Counted from the first letter of the stretch, positions 1 through 7,332 are shown. The stretch is DNA of 12,029 nucleotides from Clostridiales bacterium (GCA_029007575.1 JAQXIB010000042.1:1-12029); one strand, 5' to 3'. A program made the numbers and translations. The notes: generated by a model not told the origin, from the letters alone.

Positions 1-27
1 TATACAATAACAACCGTTAAATTGCAA
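1..27 (-). promoter_or_regulatory. Possible leftward promoter cut by the window edge
   Basis: Read on the minus strand, a TTGCAA -35 (bases 22-27) is followed after exactly 17 bases by TATA at bases 4-1, where the window stops, so only four bases of the -10 are visible. It would drive a gene to the left of the window, divergent from the deacylase gene. The surroundings are AT-rich, so a chance match is quite possible. Confidence 0.3.
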
Positions 28-86
28 GCTTTTGAAAAAAGAATTTTGAGAAATTTCAAAGATTTTTTTGTATATTATTTACAAAA

Positions 87-360
87 TTGATTATTCTCCG
101 TTTTTGCGACAAATCTGTCTGCTATTTTGAGCGTGTCGACAAAGTCGACAACGCTCTCGAAGGACAAACGCAATCACTGCGGCAAAGCCTTGTTCTGCGT
201 TTTTCCCCCGATACCCCCTTTTCAAAGAAAACCAGCTCCGCAAACGGCTTTGCCGTTGCTTACCGCTGCTTTTCTTTTCAAGGTGTCACTGCGGCGGCAC
301 ATGTCCGCCTGCGTGACAAATTTTAAAATTTAAAGTTTTTCGACAGTCTGCTTCTATTTT
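87..360. repeat. Intergenic repeat-like region with nested inverted repeats
   Basis: No convincing gene occupies bases 1-480. Instead there is an inverted repeat at 129-156 (arms gagcgtgtcgac and gtcgacaacgctc, one-base bulge, three-base loop), a smaller one at 243-257 (aacggc/gccgtt), and a perfect 14-base AT palindrome at 318-331. The two ends resemble each other: tttttgcgaca...tctgctatttt near 102-128 and tttttcgacagtctgcttctatttt near 336-360, with a weaker third copy of tctgttttctatttta near 400-418. TCACTGCGGC occurs twice, near 174-183 and 286-295. Two short reading frames cross the region but lack good ribosome sites. It looks like a dispersed intergenic repeat of a kind I loosely recall from clostridial genomes; copy number cannot be judged from this window. 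Confidence 0.4.
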
Positions 361-484
361 ATATATCCTTTATCTGCATTTTTGCAAACGCTCGGATCAT
401 GTCTGTTTTCTATTTTACATGAGGTCTTTGCTTTTGTCAAACAGTACGCTGCACGAAAATAATTTTTCTTTTTTCCTTTTTCCC

Positions 485-513
485 TTGTTTTTTCGGTATA
501 ACAATGCTAAAAT
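485..513 (+). promoter_or_regulatory. Sigma-A-like extended -10 promoter for the deacylase gene
   Basis: TTGTTT at 485-490 and TAAAAT at 508-513 are separated by 17 bases. The three bases before the -10 are TGC, giving the extended -10 form TGCTAAAAT. Transcription would start near 520, leaving a leader of about 80 bases. In that leader TGCCGGC (556-562) can pair with GCCGGCA (582-588), ending about 13 bases before the start codon. Confidence 0.6.
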
Positions 514-601
514 AGGGTTGACTCATTTTTAATTGAAAGGCGGTTGAAGAGATTTTGCCGGCAGAGAAACGATACCAAACCGCCGGCAGTCTGAAGCAGA
601 T

Positions 602-1090
602 ATGTCAGTTGATGCAGTAAAGAAGTATTTAAGAAAATGGGACAAGCAAGATGATGTGCTGGAATTTGACACCTCCAGCGCCACGGTAGAGCTTGCCGCG
701 CAAGCGCTGGGCGTAGAGCCGGCGCGGATCGCAAAAACCATCTCCTTACAGTATGAAGACAGCGCGATTTTAATTGTAACCGCAGGTGATGCGAAAATTG
801 ACAACAAAAAATTCAAAGCACAGTTTGAAACCAAAGCAAAGATGCTGGATCCGGAGGATGTGTTGAAATTCGTCGGTCATGCCGTCGGCGGAGTCTGCCC
901 TTTCGCGGTAGCGGATCCCACGGTCAAAACCTATACCGATATTTCACTGCGGCGTTTTGATACGGTTTATCCCGCTTGCGGCAGCAGCAATTCGGCCATT
1001 CGCCTGAACTGCGACGAGCTGTTCGAAATCGCGGACAGCCAGGGATGGGTAGACGTCTGCAAAGGCTGGGAAGAATCCGACGAGGATTGA
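602..1090 (+). CDS. YbaK/EbsC-family aminoacyl-tRNA deacylase
   Basis: A 162-residue protein of the YbaK/EbsC (ProX-like, Cys-tRNA(Pro) deacylase) fold, which removes wrongly attached amino acids from tRNA in trans in the cytoplasm. Visible family marks are the TSSATVELAAQALGV stretch (residues 24-38), the conserved lysine in RIAKTI (K45), the GGVCPFA segment (96-102) and the glycine-serine loop in YPACGSSNSAIRL (123-135). Length is normal for the family. The ATG at 602 is chosen because no other start codon exists in frame after the upstream stop at 545-547, but it has no clear Shine-Dalgarno sequence, unlike every other gene here. It is a single-gene unit with its own promoter and a terminator at 1117-1150. 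Whether it acts on Cys-tRNA(Pro) or another mischarged tRNA cannot be told from sequence; the family call is firm. Confidence 0.9.
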   Translation: MSVDAVKKYLRKWDKQDDVLEFDTSSATVELAAQALGVEPARIAKTISLQYEDSAILIVTAGDAKIDNKKFKAQFETKAKMLDPEDVLKFVGHAVGGVCPFAVADPTVKTYTDISLRRFDTVYPACGSSNSAIRLNCDELFEIADSQGWVDVCKGWEESDED

Positions 1091-1116
1091 GTTTCCATTT
1101 TACATAGCATCAGCTC

Positions 1117-1150
1117 AAACAGGAATGTACGGATTACATTCCTGTTTTAT
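1117..1150 (+). terminator. Rho-independent terminator of the deacylase gene
   Basis: A perfect 13-base-pair stem (arms aaacaggaatgta and tacattcctgttt) encloses the loop cggat and runs into TTTTATT. It lies 26 bases after the stop codon at 1090. The symmetric A/T flanks could allow some termination in the other direction too. Confidence 0.8.
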
Positions 1151-1461
1151 TCAGGGAAAGCTGCGGCGCCTCTTGAAATACCAATATCCACAAAAAGGAA
1201 AGACTTGCTTTGTAAACCCTGCCAAAATGCGCCGATCTGTTCACCTAACCAACACCTTGGGTTATTGATATATTTAATATTTGTTTACAATTCTACCTTA
1301 TTTTTTTGGTATGATTAAAAGGCTGATTAGAGTCTGTTTGTGCAATTTTAAACAGGTTGATAAAATAGTGTTGTGTTTCTGTTTAAGTTGCACTGACCGG
1401 CTTTATTTATTTTTTTGTGACGAACAGAAGAATTCTGAAAAAAATACGGAGGGATTAACGC
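1151..1461 (+). promoter_or_regulatory. Promoter and leader of the Gld-type ABC operon
   Basis: This 311-base gap holds no convincing gene. An extended -10 (TGG then TATGAT, 1307-1315) follows TTTACA at 1284-1289. The spacing of 20 bases is too long for a normal -35, so the extended -10 probably carries the promoter. Transcription from about 1322 gives a 140-base leader. In it TGCAA...TTAAACAG (1341-1355) pairs with CTGTTTAAGTTGCA (1379-1392), 13 pairs with a small internal loop, followed after about 10 bases by a T-rich run (1402-1416). That could act as an attenuator-like structure. The strong GGAGGG site at 1448-1453, 8 bases before the ATG, fixes the start of the ATPase gene. I see nothing interpretable at 1151-1270. 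Confidence 0.45.
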
Positions 1462-2652
1462 ATGATTGAAGTACAAGGCCTTACCAAGCGTTACGGCAGC
1501 AAGGTTGCGGTGGATGATATTTCGTTTACCGTAAATAAAGGCGAAATTCTCGGCTTTCTCGGCCCGAACGGCGCCGGAAAGTCCACAACGATGAATATCC
1601 TGACCGGATATTTATCCTCCAATATCGGCTCGGTAAAAATCGACGGATACGATATTTTGGAAGACCCCATGAAAGCAAAATCGAAAATTGGCTACTTACC
1701 CGAAAATCCGCCCCTTTACATGGACATGACCGTAAAGGAATATCTGGATTTTGTCTATGACTTAAAGAAGGTCAAGATCCCGCGCAAACGCCACATTGAT
1801 GAAATTTGCAAAACCGTAAAAATCACCGATGTTTACAACCGCATCATTAAAAACCTTTCCAAAGGTTATAAACAGCGTGTCGGATTGGCGCAGGCGCTGG
1901 TCGGCAATCCCGAAGTGCTGATCCTCGACGAGCCGACGGTCGGACTCGATCCCAAGCAGATCATCGATATCCGCAAGCTGATCAAGGACCTCGGCAAAAA
2001 GCATACGGTTATCCTCTCCTCTCACATTCTGCCCGAAATCCAGGCAGTTTGCGACCGGGTGATCATCATTAACCGCGGCAAAATCGTCGCGGACGATACC
2101 GCGGAGAACCTGTCTGCCGCTATGAGTACTGACCACCGCCATCTTGCCATCATTGAAGGCCCCGAAAACGAGGTTTACAAGACCTTGTCCACCATCCCCG
2201 GAATGGTGGAGGTTACCACCCTCGGTGACCGCGGCAACGGCATGTTCGAATACGCTCTGGAGGCGCAGGAAGGCACCGACATCCGCCGTGAGCTGTTCAA
2301 ACGGATGGCAGGCCGCAACTGGCCGATCATGGGACTCAGAAGCACCGAGCTGACCTTGGAGGATATCTTCCTGAAGCTCACTTCTTCTGACATTTCGGTT
2401 CCGGTCACCTCTGCCGAGACCAAAAAGAAGGTCGCGGAGTCTGTGCTCGGCGAGCAGGAAGAGGAAGAAACCGAAGAAGGTTTTGATACTTTCTGGGAAG
2501 AACAGGCAGAGAAAAAAGAGAACGACGTTCCGGACGACGAGGAAAGCGACGAGGAAGAATCCGCAGACGACACCGTGACCGACGAAACCGCCGATTCTTC
2601 CGAAGAAGAAGCGGACGAGCAAGATAAAAAAGATAACGGAGGCGAACAATAA
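1462..2652 (+). CDS. GldA-like ABC transporter ATPase with acidic C-terminal tail
   Basis: A 396-residue cytoplasmic ATPase of the ABC-2/GldA type that would power the permease encoded next. Visible motifs: Walker A GPNGAGKST (34-42, K40), a Q-loop region YLPENPPLY with glutamate at 81 where glutamine is usual, signature LSKGY (132-136) instead of LSGGQ, Walker B VLILDEP (152-158, D156/E157), D-loop GLDP, and the switch histidine H188 in SSH. Residues ~220-308 match the usual C-terminal domain of this subfamily. Residues 331-396 are an added low-complexity tail in which 34 of 66 residues are Asp or Glu; I know of no family role for it. The LSKGY signature and P-E-x-P-L Q-loop are, from memory, common in GldA-type ATPases, so they are not defects. 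The gene overlaps the permease gene by one base. Confidence 0.92.
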   Translation: MIEVQGLTKRYGSKVAVDDISFTVNKGEILGFLGPNGAGKSTTMNILTGYLSSNIGSVKIDGYDILEDPMKAKSKIGYLPENPPLYMDMTVKEYLDFVYDLKKVKIPRKRHIDEICKTVKITDVYNRIIKNLSKGYKQRVGLAQALVGNPEVLILDEPTVGLDPKQIIDIRKLIKDLGKKHTVILSSHILPEIQAVCDRVIIINRGKIVADDTAENLSAAMSTDHRHLAIIEGPENEVYKTLSTIPGMVEVTTLGDRGNGMFEYALEAQEGTDIRRELFKRMAGRNWPIMGLRSTELTLEDIFLKLTSSDISVPVTSAETKKKVAESVLGEQEEEETEEGFDTFWEEQAEKKENDVPDDEESDEEESADDTVTDETADSSEEEADEQDKKDNGGEQ

Positions 2653-3374
2653 TGGGCGCAGTATTAAGACGGGAGTTTTCCTCCTTCTTTAAATCCCCGA
2701 TCGGATACGTGTTCTTAGCGGCATATTATCTGATCGCAGGATTCCTTTTCTACGTAACGGTGGCAAGCTACACCACCCAGACCAGCTTTATGTTTTATTA
2801 CTTATTCTATGCATCCTGTATTTTGCTGCCGATTCTCACCATGAAATTGTTCAGCGATGAGAAAAAGCAAAAAACCGATCAGCTTTTGTTAACCTCTCCG
2901 ATTACGCTGACCAGCTTGGTATACGGCAAATTTTTTGCCACCTTCTTTATTTATGCCATCGGCGTGGGAATCACGCTTGTGTTTGCACTGATTCTCGCTG
3001 CGTTTAATTCGATCGACTGGATGGTGATTATCGGCAACATCCTCGGATTGCTGTTGATCGGTGCCGCCATTATCGCAATCGGTCTGCTGATCTCCAGCCT
3101 GACCGAAAGCCAGATTGTCGCCATCATTCTGACGCTGGCCGTTTCCCTGTTCCTGCTGATGATGGATATGCTTGCTTCCGCAATCAGCTCGCTGATGTCC
3201 TTGTTCGGCATCACCGTTTCCTCTGACTTTGCAAACAGCATTTCGATCTCGCAGCGTTATAACGACTTCACCAGCGGCATATTGGACATCTCAAACGTGA
3301 TTTTCTTTGTCAGCATTGTTGTCGTATTTAACTTTATTACAGTACGTATTCTTGAAAAAAGACGCTGGAACTGA
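2652..3374 (+). CDS. ABC-2 type permease, GldF-like
   Basis: A 240-residue integral membrane protein forming the channel part of the ABC system. About six membrane segments are visible: residues ~17-38, 48-65, 96-118, 125-148, 153-178 and 213-232. Between segments 2 and 3 lies the cytoplasmic signature of this family, DEKKQKTDQLLLTSPI (69-84), which is thought to form the coupling helix facing the ATPase. The protein ends in a basic stretch (EKRRWN). The ATG shares one base with the ATPase stop codon (TAATG), a sign of translational coupling, and the GGAGG site at 2638-2642 lies within the acidic-tail coding sequence. Length and layout fit the GldF/NosY-like ABC-2 group; the substrate is unknown. 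Confidence 0.9.
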   Translation: MGAVLRREFSSFFKSPIGYVFLAAYYLIAGFLFYVTVASYTTQTSFMFYYLFYASCILLPILTMKLFSDEKKQKTDQLLLTSPITLTSLVYGKFFATFFIYAIGVGITLVFALILAAFNSIDWMVIIGNILGLLLIGAAIIAIGLLISSLTESQIVAIILTLAVSLFLLMMDMLASAISSLMSLFGITVSSDFANSISISQRYNDFTSGILDISNVIFFVSIVVVFNFITVRILEKRRWN

Positions 3375-3500
3375 TTCTTTGCGAAACCGCACCGGGCACA
3401 CGCCAATCCAATGGAGTGCTGCGGTGTGATACGGCTTTGTTTTTCTTTGACGCGGGGAAATGCCCGCAGGAAAATTCCCAGAAAGGAATGATTATTTATA
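3375..3500 (+). other. 126-base spacer within the Gld operon
   Basis: This is the only sizeable gap within the four-gene unit. It contains an imperfect hairpin (accgca at 3386-3391 with tgcggt at 3420-3425, plus gcac at 3396-3399 with gtgc at 3416-3419), a T-rich stretch at 3436-3447 and a small stem gcggg/cccgc at 3452-3467. This could be a weak terminator or an RNA processing site that lowers expression of the downstream genes. No internal promoter is recognisable. Confidence 0.3.
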
Positions 3501-4988
3501 ATGAAAACCAATATTTTCAAAAGCCGTCGCTTTAAACATGGTACGCTCGCAACGGTGATCACCGTCGTCTTTATCGCAGCAGTGGTACTTGTAAATATTA
3601 TCGCGACGATTTTACTGAATAAATTTCCGCTGAATATCGACCTGACGAAAGAACAGTCTATGTCGATGGCGGAGGACTCCAAAGATTTTCTGAAAAAACT
3701 GGACAAAGAAGTAAAAATCCATGTGCTGGCGGAGGAATCTGCTTTTAACCAAGCCGGCAACTTCTATTATACTCACGCGCTGAACACCATGAAACAGTGC
3801 ACCCAATATTCCGGTAAGGTTTCTCTGGACTTTATCAATCTGGAGAAAAATCCGACCTACGGCAGCGGAAAATATTCCGAGAGCCTGCAAGCCGGCGACA
3901 TCATCATCGAATCCGATCTGCGCTACAAAATCGTAAGCATAGACGATCTGTTTGAATACTCCTATTCCAGCACTGACTATTACCAGACCAATTCGCAGAT
4001 CACCTCCTCCAAGGCAGAGCAGGTCATGCTCGGTTGCATTATGTTTGTTTCGGAGACCAATCCGACTGAGGTTGCTGTGTTGACCGGATTTTCTGAGGTA
4101 CAGAGCGGTTACAGCGGTCTCCAATCCCTGCTGGAAAGCAACAATTACAGCTTTAAGACCGTCAACATTCTGACCGAAGACATTCCGGATTCGGTAAACA
4201 TGGTCATTATTCCGGCACCCACCAAGGATTACACCCAAAAAGAGATCGACAAACTCGAAACCTATCTGACCAACGGCGGCAAAAACGGCAAAAAGCTGCT
4301 TTATCTTGCCTCTTATCAGCAAGGCGAGTTGCCTGTTTTGGAAGGTTACCTGGAAACCGACTGGGGCATTAAAATCGGCAGCGGCGTCATCTGGGAAACA
4401 AATGATTCCAATGTTTACGGTTATTACGACTACAATACTCTCAACACCCTGACCGGCAACGGATACGTTGACGGACTGGCAGATAATACGCTTCCGGTCT
4501 ATATGAGTACTTCCCGTCCGGTGACCGCTGCGTTTGAATCGAAGAGCGAAATGAAGACCACTACCCTGATCACCTCGGCCGACACCTGCGTGATGATGCC
4601 AATGGACGCCGATGAAAATTGGTCTCCCGACAAGGAAACCAAGCAAGCCTTTACGACTGCTGTAGCCTGCACCCGTACCAAATACGATTCCGACACTAAC
4701 GAACCGTTGGAATCCACCGTCGTCGCGTTCGGCAGCTTGGACTTCTTCGTTTCAGGCGCTTTGCAGATGGAAACCTTTAACAACGGCGACTTTACGGTCA
4801 ATATGTGCAACGATTTGGTCGGCAAAGAGGACAACACCTTAAATATCGTTCCGAAATCCGACAGCTCCGAAACGCTGGATATTACCGAAGCAACGGTGAA
4901 CGTATTCCAGATCATCTTTGTCATCGTTGTTCCGATTGCAGTGCTTGCGACCGGTTTGATCATTTGGTTCAGAAGGAGACACAAATAA
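3501..4988 (+). CDS. GldG-like membrane-anchored ABC auxiliary protein
   Basis: A 495-residue protein of the ABC-transporter auxiliary (GldG-type) family. An N-terminal membrane segment (~16-38) is followed by the family entry motif NIDLTKEQSMSMAEDSKDFL (45-64), matching the D-L-T...S-x-x-S/T pattern seen in GldG, then a large domain expected outside the cytoplasm. A second membrane segment (~468-489) ends in RRRHK, so both termini face the cytoplasm. No lipobox or classical signal cleavage site is visible. The domain is thought to have a Rossmann-like or beta-rich fold with no known catalysis. The start is set by GAAAGG at 3481-3486, with a rather long 14-base spacing to the ATG; no better start exists. 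It probably contacts the permease and the DUF4340 protein, whose gene begins one base after this stop codon. Confidence 0.87.
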   Translation: MKTNIFKSRRFKHGTLATVITVVFIAAVVLVNIIATILLNKFPLNIDLTKEQSMSMAEDSKDFLKKLDKEVKIHVLAEESAFNQAGNFYYTHALNTMKQCTQYSGKVSLDFINLEKNPTYGSGKYSESLQAGDIIIESDLRYKIVSIDDLFEYSYSSTDYYQTNSQITSSKAEQVMLGCIMFVSETNPTEVAVLTGFSEVQSGYSGLQSLLESNNYSFKTVNILTEDIPDSVNMVIIPAPTKDYTQKEIDKLETYLTNGGKNGKKLLYLASYQQGELPVLEGYLETDWGIKIGSGVIWETNDSNVYGYYDYNTLNTLTGNGYVDGLADNTLPVYMSTSRPVTAAFESKSEMKTTTLITSADTCVMMPMDADENWSPDKETKQAFTTAVACTRTKYDSDTNEPLESTVVAFGSLDFFVSGALQMETFNNGDFTVNMCNDLVGKEDNTLNIVPKSDSSETLDITEATVNVFQIIFVIVVPIAVLATGLIIWFRRRHK

Positions 4989-4989
4989 T

Positions 4990-6534
4990 ATGGCGAAAAT
5001 GAGTAAAAAGGTAAAATCGTTGATTTTAGCTGCCATTATCCTGGTGGTACTGGGCGGCGTCCTGACATTACTGCTTTTACTGCCAAATGATTCCGACACA
5101 GCCGACGGTTCCTCTGTTGATACCACATCCAGCGATACTTCGATCGTTCTGATCGACAAAGAACAGAAGAACGTAAAAAACATCAATATCAAAACCGAAA
5201 AGGAAAGCTATGATATCGCTTCCGTCGGCGATGAAAAATGGGAAATCGCTGCGCTCAAAGGTTTCGATCAACTGGATACGATGTATACTTCGGTGACTAC
5301 TGCCGCCGCGGATATTTCGGCGACCAAGATCCTGCTTGAAAAACAGGAGAATCTCGCCGAATACGGATTGGAGAAACCTGCGACCGTTGTCACTGTCACC
5401 TATACCGATGGCACGGTGTTCAAAATGAGCCTCGGCTCCGAGACCCCGGACGGCAGCGGCAGATATATGACAGTGGAAGGCAAAGACCCGATCTATATTT
5501 ATGATTCTTATTCCGCATCTTCTTTTGAAAAAAAGGCTTATGATTATCTGGATACCACGATTCTGAACCTGGGCACCGAGAATACTTCTTCCACTTCTTC
5601 CTCCGCGACATCTTCCGGAGAAGCAGCCGAAGAAGTAATCATCGAGCGGTTCGAAATCCAGCGTAAAGGCCTGGATAAACCACTGATTTTCCAAAAACTG
5701 GAAAACAGCACCGATGATTCCAGCGGTATTTCGCTTGGCACCTATCAGATCACCAGCCCGTTATCGGTAACGGCGGACGATGAAAAGCTCGGCACCAATC
5801 TGACCGGATTTTTAACCTTGTCAGGCAGCTCGGTCGAAGTACTCAAGCCCTCCGCGGCTGAGAAAAAAGCGCGCGGCTTTAACGATCCCACCGCTGTCAT
5901 CAAAGTCAAATATGACGGCAAGGATTACACCCTCCGTATCGGTAATGCGATCACCTGTGAGGCGGACGAGGATCCCGATTCCCTTGAATCCGGACATACC
6001 CACACCATTACCGGATACAATGTGATGCTGGACGGCAAAGATCTGATATATTCCGTATCCTCTTACAGCCTCCCATGGCTGACCATGGAAGCGAAGGATT
6101 ATATGAGCGTCTTTGTGGTCATTCCGAACATTGTCGACGTGAAAACGGTTACGGTAACCATCGGCAGCAACAAATACGTCTTTAACCTCAGCGTCATAAA
6201 AGATGAGGATGACAACGATGTCATCGTTCCGAAATATAACGGAACAACCCTGACCGAAGATTATTTCAAGAGCTATTATCAAGTGTTGCTAGGCATTACA
6301 CAAGCCGGACTGAATACCAAAAAAGTCTCCGGCTCTCCGGTCATGACATTGCAGTATGAATATCATGACAGTTCCAGAAAAACCGATAAGTTGGAATACT
6401 ACGACAACGGCGCCGGAGCAATTATTATCCGTCTCAACGGGGAAGCTAATTTTACGGCAAGATATTCCACAGTGAAAAAAGCGATGGAAGACACTTTGCT
6501 GATCATTCAAAACAAAAAAGTAGACCCGAATTAA
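4990..6534 (+). CDS. DUF4340-domain membrane-anchored protein
   Basis: A 514-residue protein with a short basic N-terminus, one membrane segment (~9-31) and a large domain expected outside the cytoplasm. There is no cysteine after the segment, so it is not a lipoprotein. Two related DUF4340-type units can be seen. Unit 1 (~residues 81-190) contains LAEYGLEKPATVVTVTYTDG and later YDYLDTTI. Unit 2 (~250-372) contains KKARGFNDPTAVIKVKYDG and later LPWLTMEAKDYMS. A serine/threonine-rich linker (~197-212) joins them, and residues ~380-514 form a further beta-rich tail. DUF4340 proteins are repeatedly encoded beside GldA/F/G-type genes; their function is not established. AAGGAG at 4973-4978 lies 11 bases before the first ATG. 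A second in-frame ATG at 4999 is possible but spaced too far. Confidence 0.85.
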   Translation: MAKMSKKVKSLILAAIILVVLGGVLTLLLLLPNDSDTADGSSVDTTSSDTSIVLIDKEQKNVKNINIKTEKESYDIASVGDEKWEIAALKGFDQLDTMYTSVTTAAADISATKILLEKQENLAEYGLEKPATVVTVTYTDGTVFKMSLGSETPDGSGRYMTVEGKDPIYIYDSYSASSFEKKAYDYLDTTILNLGTENTSSTSSSATSSGEAAEEVIIERFEIQRKGLDKPLIFQKLENSTDDSSGISLGTYQITSPLSVTADDEKLGTNLTGFLTLSGSSVEVLKPSAAEKKARGFNDPTAVIKVKYDGKDYTLRIGNAITCEADEDPDSLESGHTHTITGYNVMLDGKDLIYSVSSYSLPWLTMEAKDYMSVFVVIPNIVDVKTVTVTIGSNKYVFNLSVIKDEDDNDVIVPKYNGTTLTEDYFKSYYQVLLGITQAGLNTKKVSGSPVMTLQYEYHDSSRKTDKLEYYDNGAGAIIIRLNGEANFTARYSTVKKAMEDTLLIIQNKKVDPN

Positions 6535-6553
6535 TCTGCTGTATCATTACCGC

Positions 6554-6602
6554 GTTACCCATCCGGCCGTATGACAAACGTCGGATGGGTAACTTTGTTT
6601 TG
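6554..6602 (+). terminator. Terminator of the Gld-type operon
   Basis: A 12-base-pair stem (arms gttacccatccg at 6554-6565 and cggatgggtaac at 6582-6593), with three further inner pairs (cgt/acg), is followed by TTTGTTTT. It lies 19 bases after the stop codon of the DUF4340 gene and closes the four-gene unit. Confidence 0.85.
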
Positions 6603-6616
6603 GTATTTGTTCCGTG

Positions 6617-6655
6617 TACATATCGTATCGATGCCGATATCCATATGTATTTTTG
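6617..6655 (+). terminator. Possible second, weaker terminator-like hairpin
   Basis: TACATAT (6617-6623) pairs with ATATGTA (6643-6649) around a 19-base loop that can fold further, and the right arm runs into TATTTTTG. The stem is short and AT-rich, so this may be only a back-up to the strong terminator just upstream. Confidence 0.3.
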
Positions 6656-6676
6656 ATGTCGGTTGTCTCTGATGCC

Positions 6677-6715
6677 AAAATCTGATTGAAAGCTTTCATC
6701 AGATTTTAGTATTAA
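6677..6715 (+). promoter_or_regulatory. Promoter with its -35 inside a 31-base inverted repeat
   Basis: The inverted repeat 6677-6707 has arms AAAATCTGA and TCAGATTTT around the perfect palindrome TGAAAGCTTTCA (6687-6698), with a single unpaired base at 6686. The central part supplies TTGAAA (6686-6691), followed after 18 bases by TATTAA (6710-6715), a plausible promoter for the gene at 6745. A symmetric element over a -35 suggests a repressor operator. A terminator or leader hairpin is the alternative reading. Confidence 0.4.
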
Positions 6716-6728
6716 ACTGTATCCCGAT

Positions 6729-6737
6729 GGAAGGAAG
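6729..6737 (+). promoter_or_regulatory. Ribosome binding site that moves the start to 6745
   Basis: GGAAGGAAG lies seven bases before the ATG at 6745 and overlaps the earlier in-frame ATG at 6727, which has no ribosome site of its own. This favours a 195-residue product. Confidence 0.75.
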
Positions 6738-6744
6738 CGCAAAT

Positions 6745-7332
6745 ATGCCGAAGCTTTATCTTGTACTGACACGCACGAACACCGCCCTTTCCAAGGCGAT
6801 CCGCTTTTTTACAAAACGCACCTACAATCATATTTCTCTGGCGCTGGATGACCGGCTTTATTATCTGTACAGTTTCGGCAGACGCCATCCGAAAAATCCG
6901 TTTTACGCAGGCTTCGTGCGTGAAGATATCTTAAAAGGCTTTTATCACTATTATAATGATACGACCTGTATCATCTACGAGTTAACCGTTTCCGAATCGC
7001 AATGGAATCGCTTGAAAAACTATCTGGCGCCTTTTGTGGCTGATCCTCTGCGCTACAAATTTAATTTTATCGGCTTGATCCTATGCGGATTATCGATTCC
7101 TTTTGCTTCCAAAAACACCTATTTTTGTTCGCAATTTATCTCGGAAGCATTAGAAAAAAGCGGTATTTATTCTTTCGGCAAAGATTGCCGTTTGGTCCAG
7201 CCGGCTTATTTCATGAATTTGCCGAACACCAGGGTGATTTACCGCGGCAAGATCGTCAGTTATCATCCTGTTATTCCTGTCGAATCAAAGGCTTTGCAAT
7301 CCACCGAGCAAACGCTTGCAGAAAGGTGTTGA
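6745..7332 (+). CDS. Permuted papain-fold (YiiX/NlpC-P60-like) protein
   Basis: A 195-residue protein that fits the circularly permuted NlpC/P60 group (YiiX/YebB, poxvirus G6R-like), in which the catalytic histidine comes before the cysteine. The order is visible: H29 in YNHISLALDD, a strand in CIIYELTV (75-82, possible polar third residue E79), then C128 in TYFCSQFISEALEKSG at the start of a helix. There is no signal peptide, so it probably acts in the cytoplasm or at the inner membrane face. Members are predicted thiol hydrolases of peptide, amide or lipid ester bonds, but substrates are mostly unknown. The stop codon lies five bases before the start of the CPBP-type gene, so the two are likely translated together. 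The family call rests on the H-then-C order and motif context, not on a search. Confidence 0.65.
   Translation: MPKLYLVLTRTNTALSKAIRFFTKRTYNHISLALDDRLYYLYSFGRRHPKNPFYAGFVREDILKGFYHYYNDTTCIIYELTVSESQWNRLKNYLAPFVADPLRYKFNFIGLILCGLSIPFASKNTYFCSQFISEALEKSGIYSFGKDCRLVQPAYFMNLPNTRVIYRGKIVSYHPVIPVESKALQSTEQTLAERC

Noticed and set aside
87..333. Two overlapping short plus-strand reading frames (79 and 68 codons)
   Set aside because: Neither has a ribosome site or recognisable domain, and both run across inverted repeats; open frames in repeat sequence are the simpler explanation.
1281..1469. A 62-codon plus-strand frame before the ATPase gene
   Set aside because: It starts inside the candidate promoter, lacks a ribosome site, is phenylalanine/leucine/cysteine-rich from T-rich leader DNA, and overlaps the ATPase start.
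1762..2649. A 295-codon minus-strand frame
   Set aside because: Antisense to a clear ATPase gene; its hydrophobic part is only the reverse reading of the acidic GAR/GAN-rich tail.
3612..4646. A 344-codon minus-strand frame
   Set aside because: Antisense shadow of the GldG-like gene, with no start signal or domain pattern.
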